Below the pieces are notes generated by a model that was not told the origin of the DNA, made no database searches, and saw only the letters and a list, made by a program, of their open reading frames with translations. From Veillonella nakazawae (GTDB taxonomy: Bacteria; Bacillota; Negativicutes; Veillonellales; Veillonellaceae), in the NCBI RefSeq assembly GCF_013393365.1, contig NZ_AP022321.1, positions 395,001-459,000 of the forward strand: DNA of 64,000 bases, read 5' to 3'. Numbering within the stretch: position 1 is the stretch's first letter; each line of letters starts with the position of its first letter. The position numbers were made by a program, and so were the translations under genes. Positions 50,908 to 59,056 of the stretch are shown here, in pieces.

Positions 50908-52080
50908 ATGAATATATTATTTGTACGACTCAGCTACATAGGCGATATACTACATGCTACACCTGCAGCACGCTGGATTAAAGAACACTATTCAGAGGCA
51001 AAGCTCCATTGGATTGTAACACCTAGTATGGTAGAACTTTTAAAGAACAATCCCTATGTAGATGAAATCATTCCATGGGAACGGGATGAATACGAAGCAC
51101 ATTCTAAAAAACTACATATTCCAACGATGTGGCGCATGTGGTGGGAGCTTAGAGATAAGTTGAAACCATATAAATTTGATGTGGCTGTGGATGTACAAGG
51201 GCGACTCATAACAGGGCTCGTTTTATTAGCATCAGGTGCACCTATTCGCCTTGGCCTTGGTGGTACAAAAGAACTAAATTGGCTGTTTACAAACTACAAA
51301 GCAAAGCCAAGTACGGATCATGTTATTAAGCGATATATAGAGGTAGCAGAATTACTGAATACTGCTGTTACAGAGCATAGTGACCTAAATGTATCCAGTG
51401 CTGTTTCTGAGGATAATGTAAAACCTTGTATAGCAAATGGGGTAACTGGTAAAAAGCTATACCACATGGACTTTTTTGTGCCACCTAATTTGCATGTTTG
51501 GGCAGAAGAACAGTGGAAATCAATTAGTTATGACACATTTTTGGAGCGTAGCGAAGTAGAAAAGCCACTACGTGTAGGTCTTGTGTTAGGCACGTCCTGG
51601 GCGACGAAAGAGTGGCCTCAAGAGAAATGGTATTCTCTTATTAAATCCCTTCAGTATGGAGCTAATTTTGTTTGTTTAGGTGGTCCAAAGGAGGTTACTC
51701 AATACAAACCATTAATGGATTCCTTAACAGCTGATGGCCTTGATAAAATTATGCTAAATATGCTGGGGAAAACTACACTTCAAGAGGTAGGGGCTTTAAT
51801 TGAAAGTTGCGATGTAGTAGTGACTGCTGATACAGGATCATTACATATTGCATTGGCTTTAAATAAACCAGTAGTAGCATTATTTGGCCCTACGGATCCT
51901 AAACTGTGGGGTCCATTAACGGGAAACTTTAAGGTTCTTGTTAATGATGAGTTAGATTGCTTAGGTTGTCGTAAACGACGCTGTCCTAAGCCTGATCAAT
52001 ATTGTATGTCTGGTATTGACTCCGTAAGAGTGAAAAAGGCGATTTTCGAATTGATAGGAGATAAACATGGCAAAGTTTAA
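50908..52080 (+). CDS. Glycosyltransferase family 9 heptosyltransferase
   Basis: A 390-residue cytosolic enzyme that adds heptose to the lipopolysaccharide core. MNILFVRLSYIGDILHATPAAR is the GT9 start; DVAVDVQGRL, GLVLGTSWATKEWPQEKW, FVCLGGPKE, and the ADP-heptose site VVTADTGSLHIALALNKPVV then ALFGPTDPKLWGP follow. Extra cysteines in LDCLGCRKRRCPKPDQYC recall RfaF/RfaQ-type enzymes with a C-terminal Cys cluster. The ATG at 50908 follows AAAAGGA. It overlaps the next gene by 14 bases. Diagnostic of a lipopolysaccharide outer membrane. Confidence 0.93.
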   Translation: MNILFVRLSYIGDILHATPAARWIKEHYSEAKLHWIVTPSMVELLKNNPYVDEIIPWERDEYEAHSKKLHIPTMWRMWWELRDKLKPYKFDVAVDVQGRLITGLVLLASGAPIRLGLGGTKELNWLFTNYKAKPSTDHVIKRYIEVAELLNTAVTEHSDLNVSSAVSEDNVKPCIANGVTGKKLYHMDFFVPPNLHVWAEEQWKSISYDTFLERSEVEKPLRVGLVLGTSWATKEWPQEKWYSLIKSLQYGANFVCLGGPKEVTQYKPLMDSLTADGLDKIMLNMLGKTTLQEVGALIESCDVVVTADTGSLHIALALNKPVVALFGPTDPKLWGPLTGNFKVLVNDELDCLGCRKRRCPKPDQYCMSGIDSVRVKKAIFELIGDKHGKV

Positions 52081-52393
52081 AATTCAAAAAGGTTTATCCG
52101 ATGCGGATATGATGAAAAACTTTAAAGATACTGAAAATTTTGAAGATACTATGCTAGATATGGAACGTTCTGCAAAGAAACCTGTAGTACATCAAAGTCC
52201 AAAACAAAAGGAAGATGCATTTTATCGTGAATTCCTTACAGAGAAGGTAGAAACATTAATTGGTAAAATGTTGCTCGACATTAAGATGGAATACTTTAAA
52301 GAAGGGGAAGGAGACTTCTCTATCCAAGTCAAAAGAGATGGTAAAAATATTGTTCTTGAAACAGCACCTAAAAAGGTAAAACCTGAAAAATAA
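52067..52393 (+). CDS. Small lysine/glutamate-rich protein
   Basis: A 108-residue soluble protein with no recognised family. It is highly charged, with a likely central helix (QKEDAFYREFLTEKVETLIG) and a short beta region (DFSIQVKRDGKNIVLE). Its ATG lies 14 bases inside the heptosyltransferase end after GGAG, so translation is coupled. A role with lipopolysaccharide assembly is only positional inference. Confidence 0.6.
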   Translation: MAKFKIQKGLSDADMMKNFKDTENFEDTMLDMERSAKKPVVHQSPKQKEDAFYREFLTEKVETLIGKMLLDIKMEYFKEGEGDFSIQVKRDGKNIVLETAPKKVKPEK

Positions 52394-52413
52394 TATGATA
52401 AAGAGCATTTAGT

Positions 52414-52450
52414 AAAAGAATCTACCTATAAAAGGTAGGTTCTTTTGTAT
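52414..52450 (+). terminator. Terminator after heptosyltransferase genes
   Basis: AAAAGAATCTACCT pairs with AGGTAGGTTCTTTT around ATAAA, followed by GTATAT. Confidence 0.8.
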
Positions 52451-52752
52451 ATTTATAAAATGTAGAAATACGGGGGTTATTATCAATAAAATTGATAAGG
52501 TTATAAGTGTACCGATGATTGTCGAATTACTAGATTTATAAATACCGATATACTTTGAAAGCTGATAAATAATAACTAAAAATTATTACGAAATAAATTT
52601 TTGTTTCTCATTAAAAAGAGCAATTAATAAGAAGAAGATTTGATTAAAAATACACGTTAAACTCTAGCTTTTTAGCACTTTATTGTGAGTTCCATCACGA
52701 AAAAATCATAAAAGAACACATGAAATCATGAGTAAATTGCATAATGTGGTTG

Positions 52753-52783
52753 TTGACAAAGAATTCTATAAGTAGTCTAATAT
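52753..52783 (+). promoter_or_regulatory. Promoter of the carboxyltransferase gene
   Basis: TTGACA (52753-52758) with TCTAAT (52776, spacing 17) or TAATAT (52778, spacing 19). A good -35 and a fair -10. Confidence 0.55.
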
Positions 52784-52796
52784 AAGTATGTCTTAA

Positions 52797-52903
52797 CGAT
52801 TTGTAGAGTATTTGCCTGTGTGAGCAAGTTCTACAAAAATCGTAAAAAAATAGGTATGAGATAGTTGTGTGGTGGATGTATAAAATTACATACACAAAAC
52901 TAT
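52797..52903 (+). ncRNA. Structured leader of the carboxyltransferase gene
   Basis: Two hairpins in a leader of about 130 nt. CGATTTGTAGA (52797-52807) pairs with TCTACAAAAATCG (52830-52842) with small bulges; ATAGTTGTGT (52861-52870) pairs with ACACAAAACTAT (52892-52903). The second ends nine bases before the GGAGG site. No terminator, so any control is likely on mRNA stability or translation. Confidence 0.45.
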
Positions 52904-52922
52904 TTCGATTTGGAGGATTAAC

Positions 52923-54275
52923 ATGGCTAAAAAATTAAGAATCTGCGAAACCGTTCTTCGTGACGGTCATCAATCTATTTTGGCAACACGCATGCGTTAT
53001 GAACAAATGGAACCAGTGCTTGGCCTTTTAGATGAAATTGGTTATGAAGCTCTTGAATGTTGGGGCGGCGCTACTTATGATAGCTGTCTTCGTTTCTTGA
53101 ATGAAGATCCATGGGAACGCCTTCGCAAATTAAAAGCTAATGTAAAAAATACACCACTACAAATGTTACTTCGTGGCCAAAACTTGTTGGGCTACAAACA
53201 TTACTCTGATGATGTAGTGGAAGCATTCTGTAAAGCTGCTGTAAAAAATGGTATTGACCGTATCCGTATTTTCGACGCATTGAACGACCCTCGTAACATG
53301 GAAGCTGCTATTAAATATTCCAAAAAAGCAGGCGCACACGTTCAATCCGCAATGGTATACACTATTTCTCCAGTTCATACAACTGAAAGCTTCTTGAAAG
53401 TAGCTGAAACATTGGTAGAAATGGGTACTGATTCCCTTTGTATCAAAGATATGTCCGGTTTGTTAGGACCTGCTGATGCATATGATTTGGTTTCCACATT
53501 CAAAAAACGTTTTGGTGAATTGCCAATCGACTTGCACAGCCATTTCACTTGCGGTCTTGCAAGCACTACATACTGGGAAGCTGCTAAAGCTGGCGTAGAT
53601 ATCATCGATACTGCTATCTCTCCATTCGCTCATGCAACTAGCCAACCAGCTACTGAAACTATGATCGAAATGTTCAAAGGTACTGAATGGGATCTTGGTC
53701 TTGACCTTGATAAATACATTCCATTAGTTGACCACTTCCGTAAAGTAAAACAACAAATCGCTGAAGAATTCAACTTGAAACCAGCTAGCGATGTAATCCC
53801 AGCTGTTCGTCGTTACCAAATTCCTGGCGGTATGTTGTCCAATACTCAAAACCAATTGAACGAAATGGGTATGGGCGATCGCTTCTTCGACGTTATGGAT
53901 GAAATGCCACGCGTTCGTGAAGACTTGGGTTACCCTCCATTGGTAACTCCAACATCCCAAATCGTTGGTACAATGGCTATGATGAACGTTATGATGGGCG
54001 ACCGTTACAAAATGGTTCCTAACGAAGTTAAAGACCTTGTACGCGGTAAATATGGTGCGTTGCCTGGTAAAATTTCTGACGAAATTCGTCACACTATCAT
54101 TGGTGATGAAGAACCTATCACTTGCCGTCCAGCAGATCTTATCGAACCTGAATTGGATGGTTACCGTCAAGATTTGGCTTCCAAAGGCTATAATGGTATC
54201 ACTGACGAAGACGTATTGACTTACGCTATGTTCCCAGAAGTTGCTATTAACTTCTTCGATGCAAATCGTCGTTAA
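52923..54275 (+). CDS. Carboxyltransferase subunit (oxaloacetate decarboxylase alpha / PycB / transcarboxylase 5S type)
   Basis: A 450-residue carboxyltransferase domain that passes CO2 between a carboxybiotin and pyruvate/oxaloacetate. CETVLRDGHQSILATRM (metal Asp), CWGGATYDSCLRFL, the catalytic Lys in SLCIKDMSGLL, metal histidines in DLHSHFTCGLA, and HATSQPATETMIEM all match OadA/PycB. The protein ends near residue 450, so the C-terminal biotinyl domain of a normal OadA (about 590 residues) is missing; the biotin carrier must be a separate protein encoded elsewhere. Codon use is strongly biased and the leader is elaborate, which suggests high expression. Monocistronic. Confidence 0.88.
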   Translation: MAKKLRICETVLRDGHQSILATRMRYEQMEPVLGLLDEIGYEALECWGGATYDSCLRFLNEDPWERLRKLKANVKNTPLQMLLRGQNLLGYKHYSDDVVEAFCKAAVKNGIDRIRIFDALNDPRNMEAAIKYSKKAGAHVQSAMVYTISPVHTTESFLKVAETLVEMGTDSLCIKDMSGLLGPADAYDLVSTFKKRFGELPIDLHSHFTCGLASTTYWEAAKAGVDIIDTAISPFAHATSQPATETMIEMFKGTEWDLGLDLDKYIPLVDHFRKVKQQIAEEFNLKPASDVIPAVRRYQIPGGMLSNTQNQLNEMGMGDRFFDVMDEMPRVREDLGYPPLVTPTSQIVGTMAMMNVMMGDRYKMVPNEVKDLVRGKYGALPGKISDEIRHTIIGDEEPITCRPADLIEPELDGYRQDLASKGYNGITDEDVLTYAMFPEVAINFFDANRR

Positions 54276-54594
54276 TCTAAAAAGTAAAAGAGGATTCCTT
54301 AGGAATCCTCTTTTTTTGCTTAAAAAGTATTCATCAGCTCTTGTTTTGATGTCCTAAAAACTACCCATGCTATATAGAAATTAATTACCCGGATACGTGT
54401 AGATTGTATTTAAAATTTAAAAACACTAGATAATAAAAGACATATAGAACACACGTAATAACGGCTAATTATAAACTGATAATGAATAAGAAATGAAAGC
54501 TACATTATTTTTTTGATTAATATACTTGCTTTAAGTATTAAAAATAGCGTAAACTATAAGAAGTATCTAATATTTATGATATTGAGGTAACCCT
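54276..54594. other. Intergenic region before the two-component genes
   Basis: 319 bases: a terminator (54286-54316), AT-rich DNA, and a likely promoter TTGCTT (54526-54531) - 18 bases - TAAACT (54550-54555). A small inverted repeat ATACTT-GCTTT-AAGTAT (54522-54538) covers the -35 and may be an operator. Confidence 0.45.
54286..54316 (+). terminator. Terminator of the carboxyltransferase gene
   Basis: AAGAGGATTCCT is followed directly by AGGAATCCTCTT and TTTTT. Confidence 0.9.
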
Positions 54595-55935
54595 GTGAAT
54601 TTACAAATACGGATTTGGATATCCAATGTTGTGCTCTTTGTAGTGCCTATTTTGATAGCAATTATCTTATTTTTGCTATACTTTACAGGTCTGCGCATAT
54701 TGGCTAATGCCGGTTACTATTTGCGTATTGAGCAGGAACAACAGTTTAAAAGTGTCAGTCGAATCACTGAAACAATTACCTTTTATGGTTTAGAAAACAA
54801 CTTAATAGATAGCTTAGTAAAGCCTAGCTATAGTCTACTTGATCCAAAGGAAGTATATGTAGAGGTACTAGATCAAGGTAATATGGTGTACAGCTATGGT
54901 AATCCTCAAATCTATAGCGCTTCTGCTATTGTTGGTCTTATTGATGTAAACCCTGAATTACAAGGTATTGTATATCAGTCCAATAATACGTTTGTCTATG
55001 AAATGCGGAAATACGATGGGCGTCATGCTTACGTATATCATATTGCTATAAAGCGCGCTACTCATGGTAGTGATAGCTTAATGGAATCAGTTTCCTTCTA
55101 TATTATTGTAGTGGCTATATTACTCTTTATTGTTACATTCTTTGCTATTAACCGATTTGTTACACGCTTTATCATGATTCATGTTAAGAATATGACAAAA
55201 TCCTTAGAAATGGCCAATCGTCAGATTGAAATGGAACAGGAGCAACAAAAAGAGTTACTAGCAGGGATTTCCCATGATATTCGAACGCCGTTAACAGCGA
55301 TTAAAGCATATGCAGAAGGTGTTCGCGATGGTATAGCACCAACAGAAGAGCAACAAAAACGCTACATGGGAATCATTTTGAAACGTGCTAATGATTTAGA
55401 TTCGATGTTAGAGGAGTTATTCCTCATTACAACTTTGAATTATAAAAAAGAGTCGCGTCCATCTGAACGAATTGAACTCGGTCAATATGTACGTGATTTT
55501 GTAGAAGATCATTTGGCTCCTTATCAAACAAGAGGTCTAGAAATTAAATTTCGTATAGCAACGGAAAATGCTTTCATTAATGCAAACCCACAATTGTTAC
55601 AGCGAGTTTTACAAAATGTGTTGAACAATAGTGCTAAGTATAAAATGGCCGATGTTGGTCATTGTGTTATTGATGTAACTAGTGATGATGATTTTGTATA
55701 CTGTGTTATCAGTGATGATGGCCCAGGGGTACCACCAGAATCTCTAGAACGTCTAATGCGTCCATTCTATCGTGTAGATTCATCTCGTACGAATCCACAA
55801 GAAGGTAGTGGTCTTGGATTATCGATTATTCGTCGAATTATGGAAATCTTTGAAGGCCGAGTTGTGATTGAAAATGTAAGACCACATGGTCTACGTATTA
55901 TATTAGAATTTCCTAAACAAGGAGAAGAATCATGA
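54595..55935 (+). CDS. Sensor histidine kinase
   Basis: A 446-residue membrane kinase. Two helices (residues about 10-32 and 168-187) frame an extracytoplasmic sensor domain of about 130 residues. A HAMP-like linker and coiled coil lead to the H-box LLAGISHDIRTPLTAIKAY (His227), then an N-box (NVLNNSAKYK), and G-boxes (DDGPGVPPE, GSGLGLSII). It starts with GTG at 54595 after GAGGTAA. Kinase before regulator, overlapping by 4 bases (ATGA). The signal is unknown; the neighbouring htrA suggests envelope stress. Confidence 0.93.
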   Translation: MNLQIRIWISNVVLFVVPILIAIILFLLYFTGLRILANAGYYLRIEQEQQFKSVSRITETITFYGLENNLIDSLVKPSYSLLDPKEVYVEVLDQGNMVYSYGNPQIYSASAIVGLIDVNPELQGIVYQSNNTFVYEMRKYDGRHAYVYHIAIKRATHGSDSLMESVSFYIIVVAILLFIVTFFAINRFVTRFIMIHVKNMTKSLEMANRQIEMEQEQQKELLAGISHDIRTPLTAIKAYAEGVRDGIAPTEEQQKRYMGIILKRANDLDSMLEELFLITTLNYKKESRPSERIELGQYVRDFVEDHLAPYQTRGLEIKFRIATENAFINANPQLLQRVLQNVLNNSAKYKMADVGHCVIDVTSDDDFVYCVISDDGPGVPPESLERLMRPFYRVDSSRTNPQEGSGLGLSIIRRIMEIFEGRVVIENVRPHGLRIILEFPKQGEES

Positions 55936-56621
55936 GTGAACATATCTTAATTATTGAAGACGATTTGGATATCGCCAATATTGAGCGTGATTATTTGATG
56001 GTGGCAGGTTATGATGTAACTATTATGACTAATGGTACTGAGGGTATTGAGGCTGCCTTAAATACTCCTGTAGACCTTATCATCCTTGATGTTATGTTGC
56101 CAGAAATGGATGGTTTTGAAGTTTGCCGCCAAATTCGTGACAAGGTTCGTGTACCAATTGTTATGGTAACAGCCCGACTTGATGATATCGATAAAATCCG
56201 TGGTCTCGGTGTAGGTGCTGATGACTATATTGAAAAACCATTCTCTCCATCTGTATTGATTGCAAAAATCAAAGCTATGTTAGCACAATATAAGCGTTTA
56301 ACAGAGCGTGATGCTATGGAAACCAATGCGATTCAATCTGGAGAAATCCGTCTTGATCCTAAGATGATGAAAGTTTGGGTAAACGAAAAAGAAGTTCACC
56401 TTAAAAAGAAAGAATTCCAGTTATTAGAATTCTTGATGCGCAATCGTGATATTGTATTTAGTAAAGAAGAATTATATTCTCGCGTTTGGGGGCTAGATTC
56501 CTATGGTGATTATGCAACAGTAGCTGTACATATCAACCGTTTACGTGAAGAAATTGAAGATAATCCATCCGATAGTAAGCACATCATTACTGTATGGGGC
56601 GTTGGTTATAAATTTGTTTGA
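55932..56621 (+). CDS. OmpR-family response regulator
   Basis: A 229-residue regulator: receiver domain (LIIEDDLDIAN, phospho-acceptor Asp53 in LIILDVMLPEMDGFE, Thr in MVTAR, Lys in YIEKPFSP) and a C-terminal winged helix (VHLKKKEFQLLEFLMRNRD, DSYGDYATVAVHINRLREEI). Translation is coupled to the kinase gene. Possible targets are the downstream htrA and itself; no direct-repeat binding site was identified with confidence. Confidence 0.95.
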   Translation: MSEHILIIEDDLDIANIERDYLMVAGYDVTIMTNGTEGIEAALNTPVDLIILDVMLPEMDGFEVCRQIRDKVRVPIVMVTARLDDIDKIRGLGVGADDYIEKPFSPSVLIAKIKAMLAQYKRLTERDAMETNAIQSGEIRLDPKMMKVWVNEKEVHLKKKEFQLLEFLMRNRDIVFSKEELYSRVWGLDSYGDYATVAVHINRLREEIEDNPSDSKHIITVWGVGYKFV

Positions 56622-56740
56622 TAACTGAAATCACTTTCATATAACGCTCACGTTTTTGGTGGCTGTTGATAAAATATGAGTTTATAGGAAGTTATTATAT
56701 AGATATAATCAAAGATTTAAAAATTGTTTATATACTTCCT

Positions 56741-56768
56741 TTGATAGTTTAGATATTCCATGTATACT
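56741..56768 (+). promoter_or_regulatory. Promoter of the CUCUC-loop RNA
   Basis: TTGATA (56741-56746), 16 bases, TATACT (56763-56768). Confidence 0.65.
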
Positions 56769-56774
56769 TATCTA

Positions 56775-56946
56775 AGTAAGGCTGACTTTTGATTCTAGAT
56801 AAGAAACAACTAAACTTCTCTCTCTTAATAAGTTCTCTCTCAACTTATCTAGATCACATATACTCTCTCTCAACAGTCCTTACACTCTCAAACTATATGC
56901 ATAAAGGGCATTCCTAGCGACGGCTAGTGAATGCCCTTTATGTTTT
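56775..56946 (+). ncRNA. Candidate small RNA with CUCUCUC loops
   Basis: About 170 nt from the promoter to an intrinsic terminator, without an open frame. TCTAGATAAG (56794-56803) pairs perfectly with CTTATCTAGA (56844-56853). Inside it, AACTT/AAGTT forms a smaller hairpin whose loop is CTCTCTCTTAAT, and GTTCTCTCTCAACT lies beside it. After the stem, ATACTCTCTCTCAACAG and ACACTCTCAAAC follow unpaired. The terminator (56901-56946) closes the unit. Four CU-rich tracts of the form YTCTCTC suggest pairing with GA-rich RNA such as ribosome binding sites. Confidence 0.6.
56901..56946 (+). terminator. Terminator of the CUCUC-loop RNA
   Basis: ATAAAGGGCATTC pairs with GAATGCCCTTTAT; inner CTAGC/GCTAG continues it; TGTTTTAT follows. 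Confidence 0.85.
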
Positions 56947-57294
56947 ATATGGTACATTTTTATATAGATATATTTATATGTAATTTCTCTATAGTTGAAT
57001 CGTCTTGAAATTAGCTTTGCTTTTAACATATTACAAGATACATATTATTTATAGAAATTATATTTTTATAATAGATGTAATAAATTGTTATCTTGCAATG
57101 TAAAGTCTTGCGTACTATAATAGGTTCATCAAAAATTGATTTTATAAAATTGATTTTGGTGAAAGTAGCTATATACTGCTACATACTGCTATATTACATT
57201 GTTGTTACAGTGTGTATTCGATTGCGATTGGCAGTTTATATGATAAGAAATATAACAATAAGAAATCATTAAAAGATGATATAAGGAGATATGC

Positions 57295-58389
57295 ATGAAT
57301 TTTTCAAAATATAAGAAATCAATTATTGCTTGTGTGCTAGCCCTCGGTATTGGCGTAGGTGGAGGATACTATTTCTTTGGTAATCCTGTTACACATCAAA
57401 CAACTGTGAAGGAGCAAACTAAACAAACTAAACCTATTACAGATACACGTAATACATACGTAGTTCAAGCGGCAAAAGAATCTGGTCCGGCTGTAGTGGG
57501 GATTACTACACAAGTTTTCCAAAAGGATATTTTTAACCGTACCATCTATGCTGGGGAAGGTGTAGGCTCTGGTGTATTGATTGATAATGATGGACATATC
57601 GTAACAAATAATCACGTTGTAGCTGGTGCTAAAAATGGAGAGGTTACAGTTTCCTTGTCCAATGGATCTACCGTCACAGGTACAGTTATCGGTACAGATG
57701 CCCAAACAGACTTAGCTGTTGTTAAAATCGATCCACCAAAGGATATTCAACCTATAAAAATTGGTGACTCTGATTCCTTGCAAGTAGGGGAACCGGCTAT
57801 CGCCATTGGTAATCCTTTAGGCCTAGAGTTTAAAGGCTCTGTTACATCTGGTGTAATCAGTGCCTTAGCACGTACTATTGATGATCAAGGGCAACGCTTC
57901 CCGTTGATTCAAACAGATGCAGCTATTAATCCAGGTAACTCTGGTGGTGCTCTCATCAATGCGGATGGAGAGTTAATTGGTATTAATAGCTCTAAGATTT
58001 CTAAAGAAGGTGTGGAAGGTATGGGATTTGCCATTCCTATTAATTCCGCTATGACCGTTGTAGACTCTATTATTAAAAATGGTAAGGTTGTACGTCCTTA
58101 TATTGGTGTATGGGCTGTAGATCGTCAAACAGCAGCACGTAACAATGTAAGCTATGAAGGTGAAGGTCTTCTTATTGTCCAACTTGATGCGAATGGTCCT
58201 GCTGCAAAGGCTGGTTTAGTAGAAGGCGATACAATTGCTCAAATTGATGGCAAGAATATTAGTACATTGTTAGAATTAAAAGAGCAAATTGACGCTAAGA
58301 GCCCTGGTGATACAGTTTTGGTATCTTATACTCACAATGGCAAAATGAAGAGTACACAGCTTAAATTAGGCCAAGCAACTTCAAAATAA
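57295..58389 (+). CDS. htrA: HtrA/DegP-like serine protease
   Basis: A 364-residue envelope protease. An N-terminal anchor (residues about 8-28), a trypsin-like domain with His107 (VTNNHVV), Asp139 (QTDLAVV) and Ser216 (NPGNSGGAL), and one C-terminal PDZ domain (residues about 265-355, GPAAKAGLVEGDTIAQIDGK). One PDZ and a membrane anchor make it DegS/B. subtilis HtrA-like. It removes misfolded exported proteins or acts as a stress regulator. It sits downstream of a two-component system, as in the CssRS-htrA type of arrangement, though 673 bases separate them. AAGGAGA precedes the ATG. Confidence 0.95.
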   Translation: MNFSKYKKSIIACVLALGIGVGGGYYFFGNPVTHQTTVKEQTKQTKPITDTRNTYVVQAAKESGPAVVGITTQVFQKDIFNRTIYAGEGVGSGVLIDNDGHIVTNNHVVAGAKNGEVTVSLSNGSTVTGTVIGTDAQTDLAVVKIDPPKDIQPIKIGDSDSLQVGEPAIAIGNPLGLEFKGSVTSGVISALARTIDDQGQRFPLIQTDAAINPGNSGGALINADGELIGINSSKISKEGVEGMGFAIPINSAMTVVDSIIKNGKVVRPYIGVWAVDRQTAARNNVSYEGEGLLIVQLDANGPAAKAGLVEGDTIAQIDGKNISTLLELKEQIDAKSPGDTVLVSYTHNGKMKSTQLKLGQATSK

Positions 58390-58431
58390 ATAGCTGATGT
58401 TAGAGTAAATAGATTATTTTAAAATCAATGA

Positions 58432-58463
58432 AAAATCCTCATCCGTTGGATGGGGATTTTTAT
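58432..58463 (+). terminator. Terminator of htrA
   Basis: AAAATCCTCATCC pairs with GGATGGGGATTTT (one G-U), followed by TATG. Confidence 0.85.
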
Positions 58464-58611
58464 GTTGTAGCCGAAGTATGTGTGATACATATAGGGTGAC
58501 ATTAGTAAAATTAGAAAAAATTAAGATAGTTTTTGTTTTATAAAAGCAGATATTATCAGTGTTTATAGGTCGTTAAAAGCGTGGATTTATATTTTGCAAA
58601 ATATATTTTTA

Positions 58612-58642
58612 ACAAGGTACCTTGCATTACGATGTACCTTGT
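58612..58642. promoter_or_regulatory. Probable PadR operator
   Basis: ACAAGGTAC (58612-58620) and GTACCTTGT (58634-58642) form a 9-bp inverted repeat with 13 bases between. The left half is extended to AAGGTACCTT, a palindrome. It is placed 85 bases before padR, where autorepression is common in the family. Confidence 0.55.
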
Positions 58643-58726
58643 GTTATTATGTATTTGTCAGTACATGATAGTGACCGTAAGAGAGCTTTCACATTGGCAG
58701 GTAGGCACAACCTAAAGGGAGGAACT

Positions 58727-59056
58727 ATGCAAGTTCAATTAAAAAAAGGTGTTATGGATATGCTTGTGCTAGCACTATTAACACAAAGTGATCGCTATGG
58801 ATATGAAATCGTAAGCACCATTTCCGAATATATTGAAATTTCGGAAGGAACGATATATCCATTATTTAATAGATTAAAGAAAGAAAAGTATGTTGAGACC
58901 TATTTGAAGGAGTCCTCTACAGGACCATCTCGAAAATATTATCACATCACGGCAGATGGCCGTAAAGCATACAATCAGATGCGCCAAGAATGGGATGAAT
59001 TTTCTGGTGTCATCAATATCCTGTTGAAAGGAGTCGACTATAATGGACAAAAATAG
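58727..59056 (+). CDS. PadR-family transcriptional regulator
   Basis: A 109-residue winged helix-turn-helix regulator: QLKKGVMDMLVLALLTQSDR, YGYEIVSTISEYIEISEGTI, YPLFNRLKKEKYVETYL, then a SRKYYHITADGRK wing. This short form (PadR-s1) normally represses its own operon, which often encodes a HAAS/DUF1700 partner; that gene follows with a 14-base overlap. The ATG at 58727 follows GGGAGG. Confidence 0.93.
   Translation: MQVQLKKGVMDMLVLALLTQSDRYGYEIVSTISEYIEISEGTIYPLFNRLKKEKYVETYLKESSTGPSRKYYHITADGRKAYNQMRQEWDEFSGVINILLKGVDYNGQK

Larger units (their letters stand above)
52394..52922. other. Long intergenic region before the carboxyltransferase
   Basis: These 529 bases hold the terminator of the upstream genes (52414-52450), about 300 bases of AT-rich DNA with nothing I can support, then the promoter and structured leader of the carboxyltransferase gene. 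Confidence 0.6.
56622..57294. other. Long intergenic region holding a candidate small RNA
   Basis: 673 bases with no gene. It holds a promoter (56741-56768), a CU-rich structured transcript (56775-56946) with terminator, then about 350 bases of AT-rich DNA upstream of htrA with no feature I can support beyond general promoter-like sequences. Confidence 0.6.
58390..58726. other. Intergenic region with terminator and PadR operator
   Basis: 337 bases: the htrA terminator, AT-rich DNA, an inverted repeat that is probably the PadR operator (58612-58642), and a leader of about 70 bases before padR. Confidence 0.55.
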
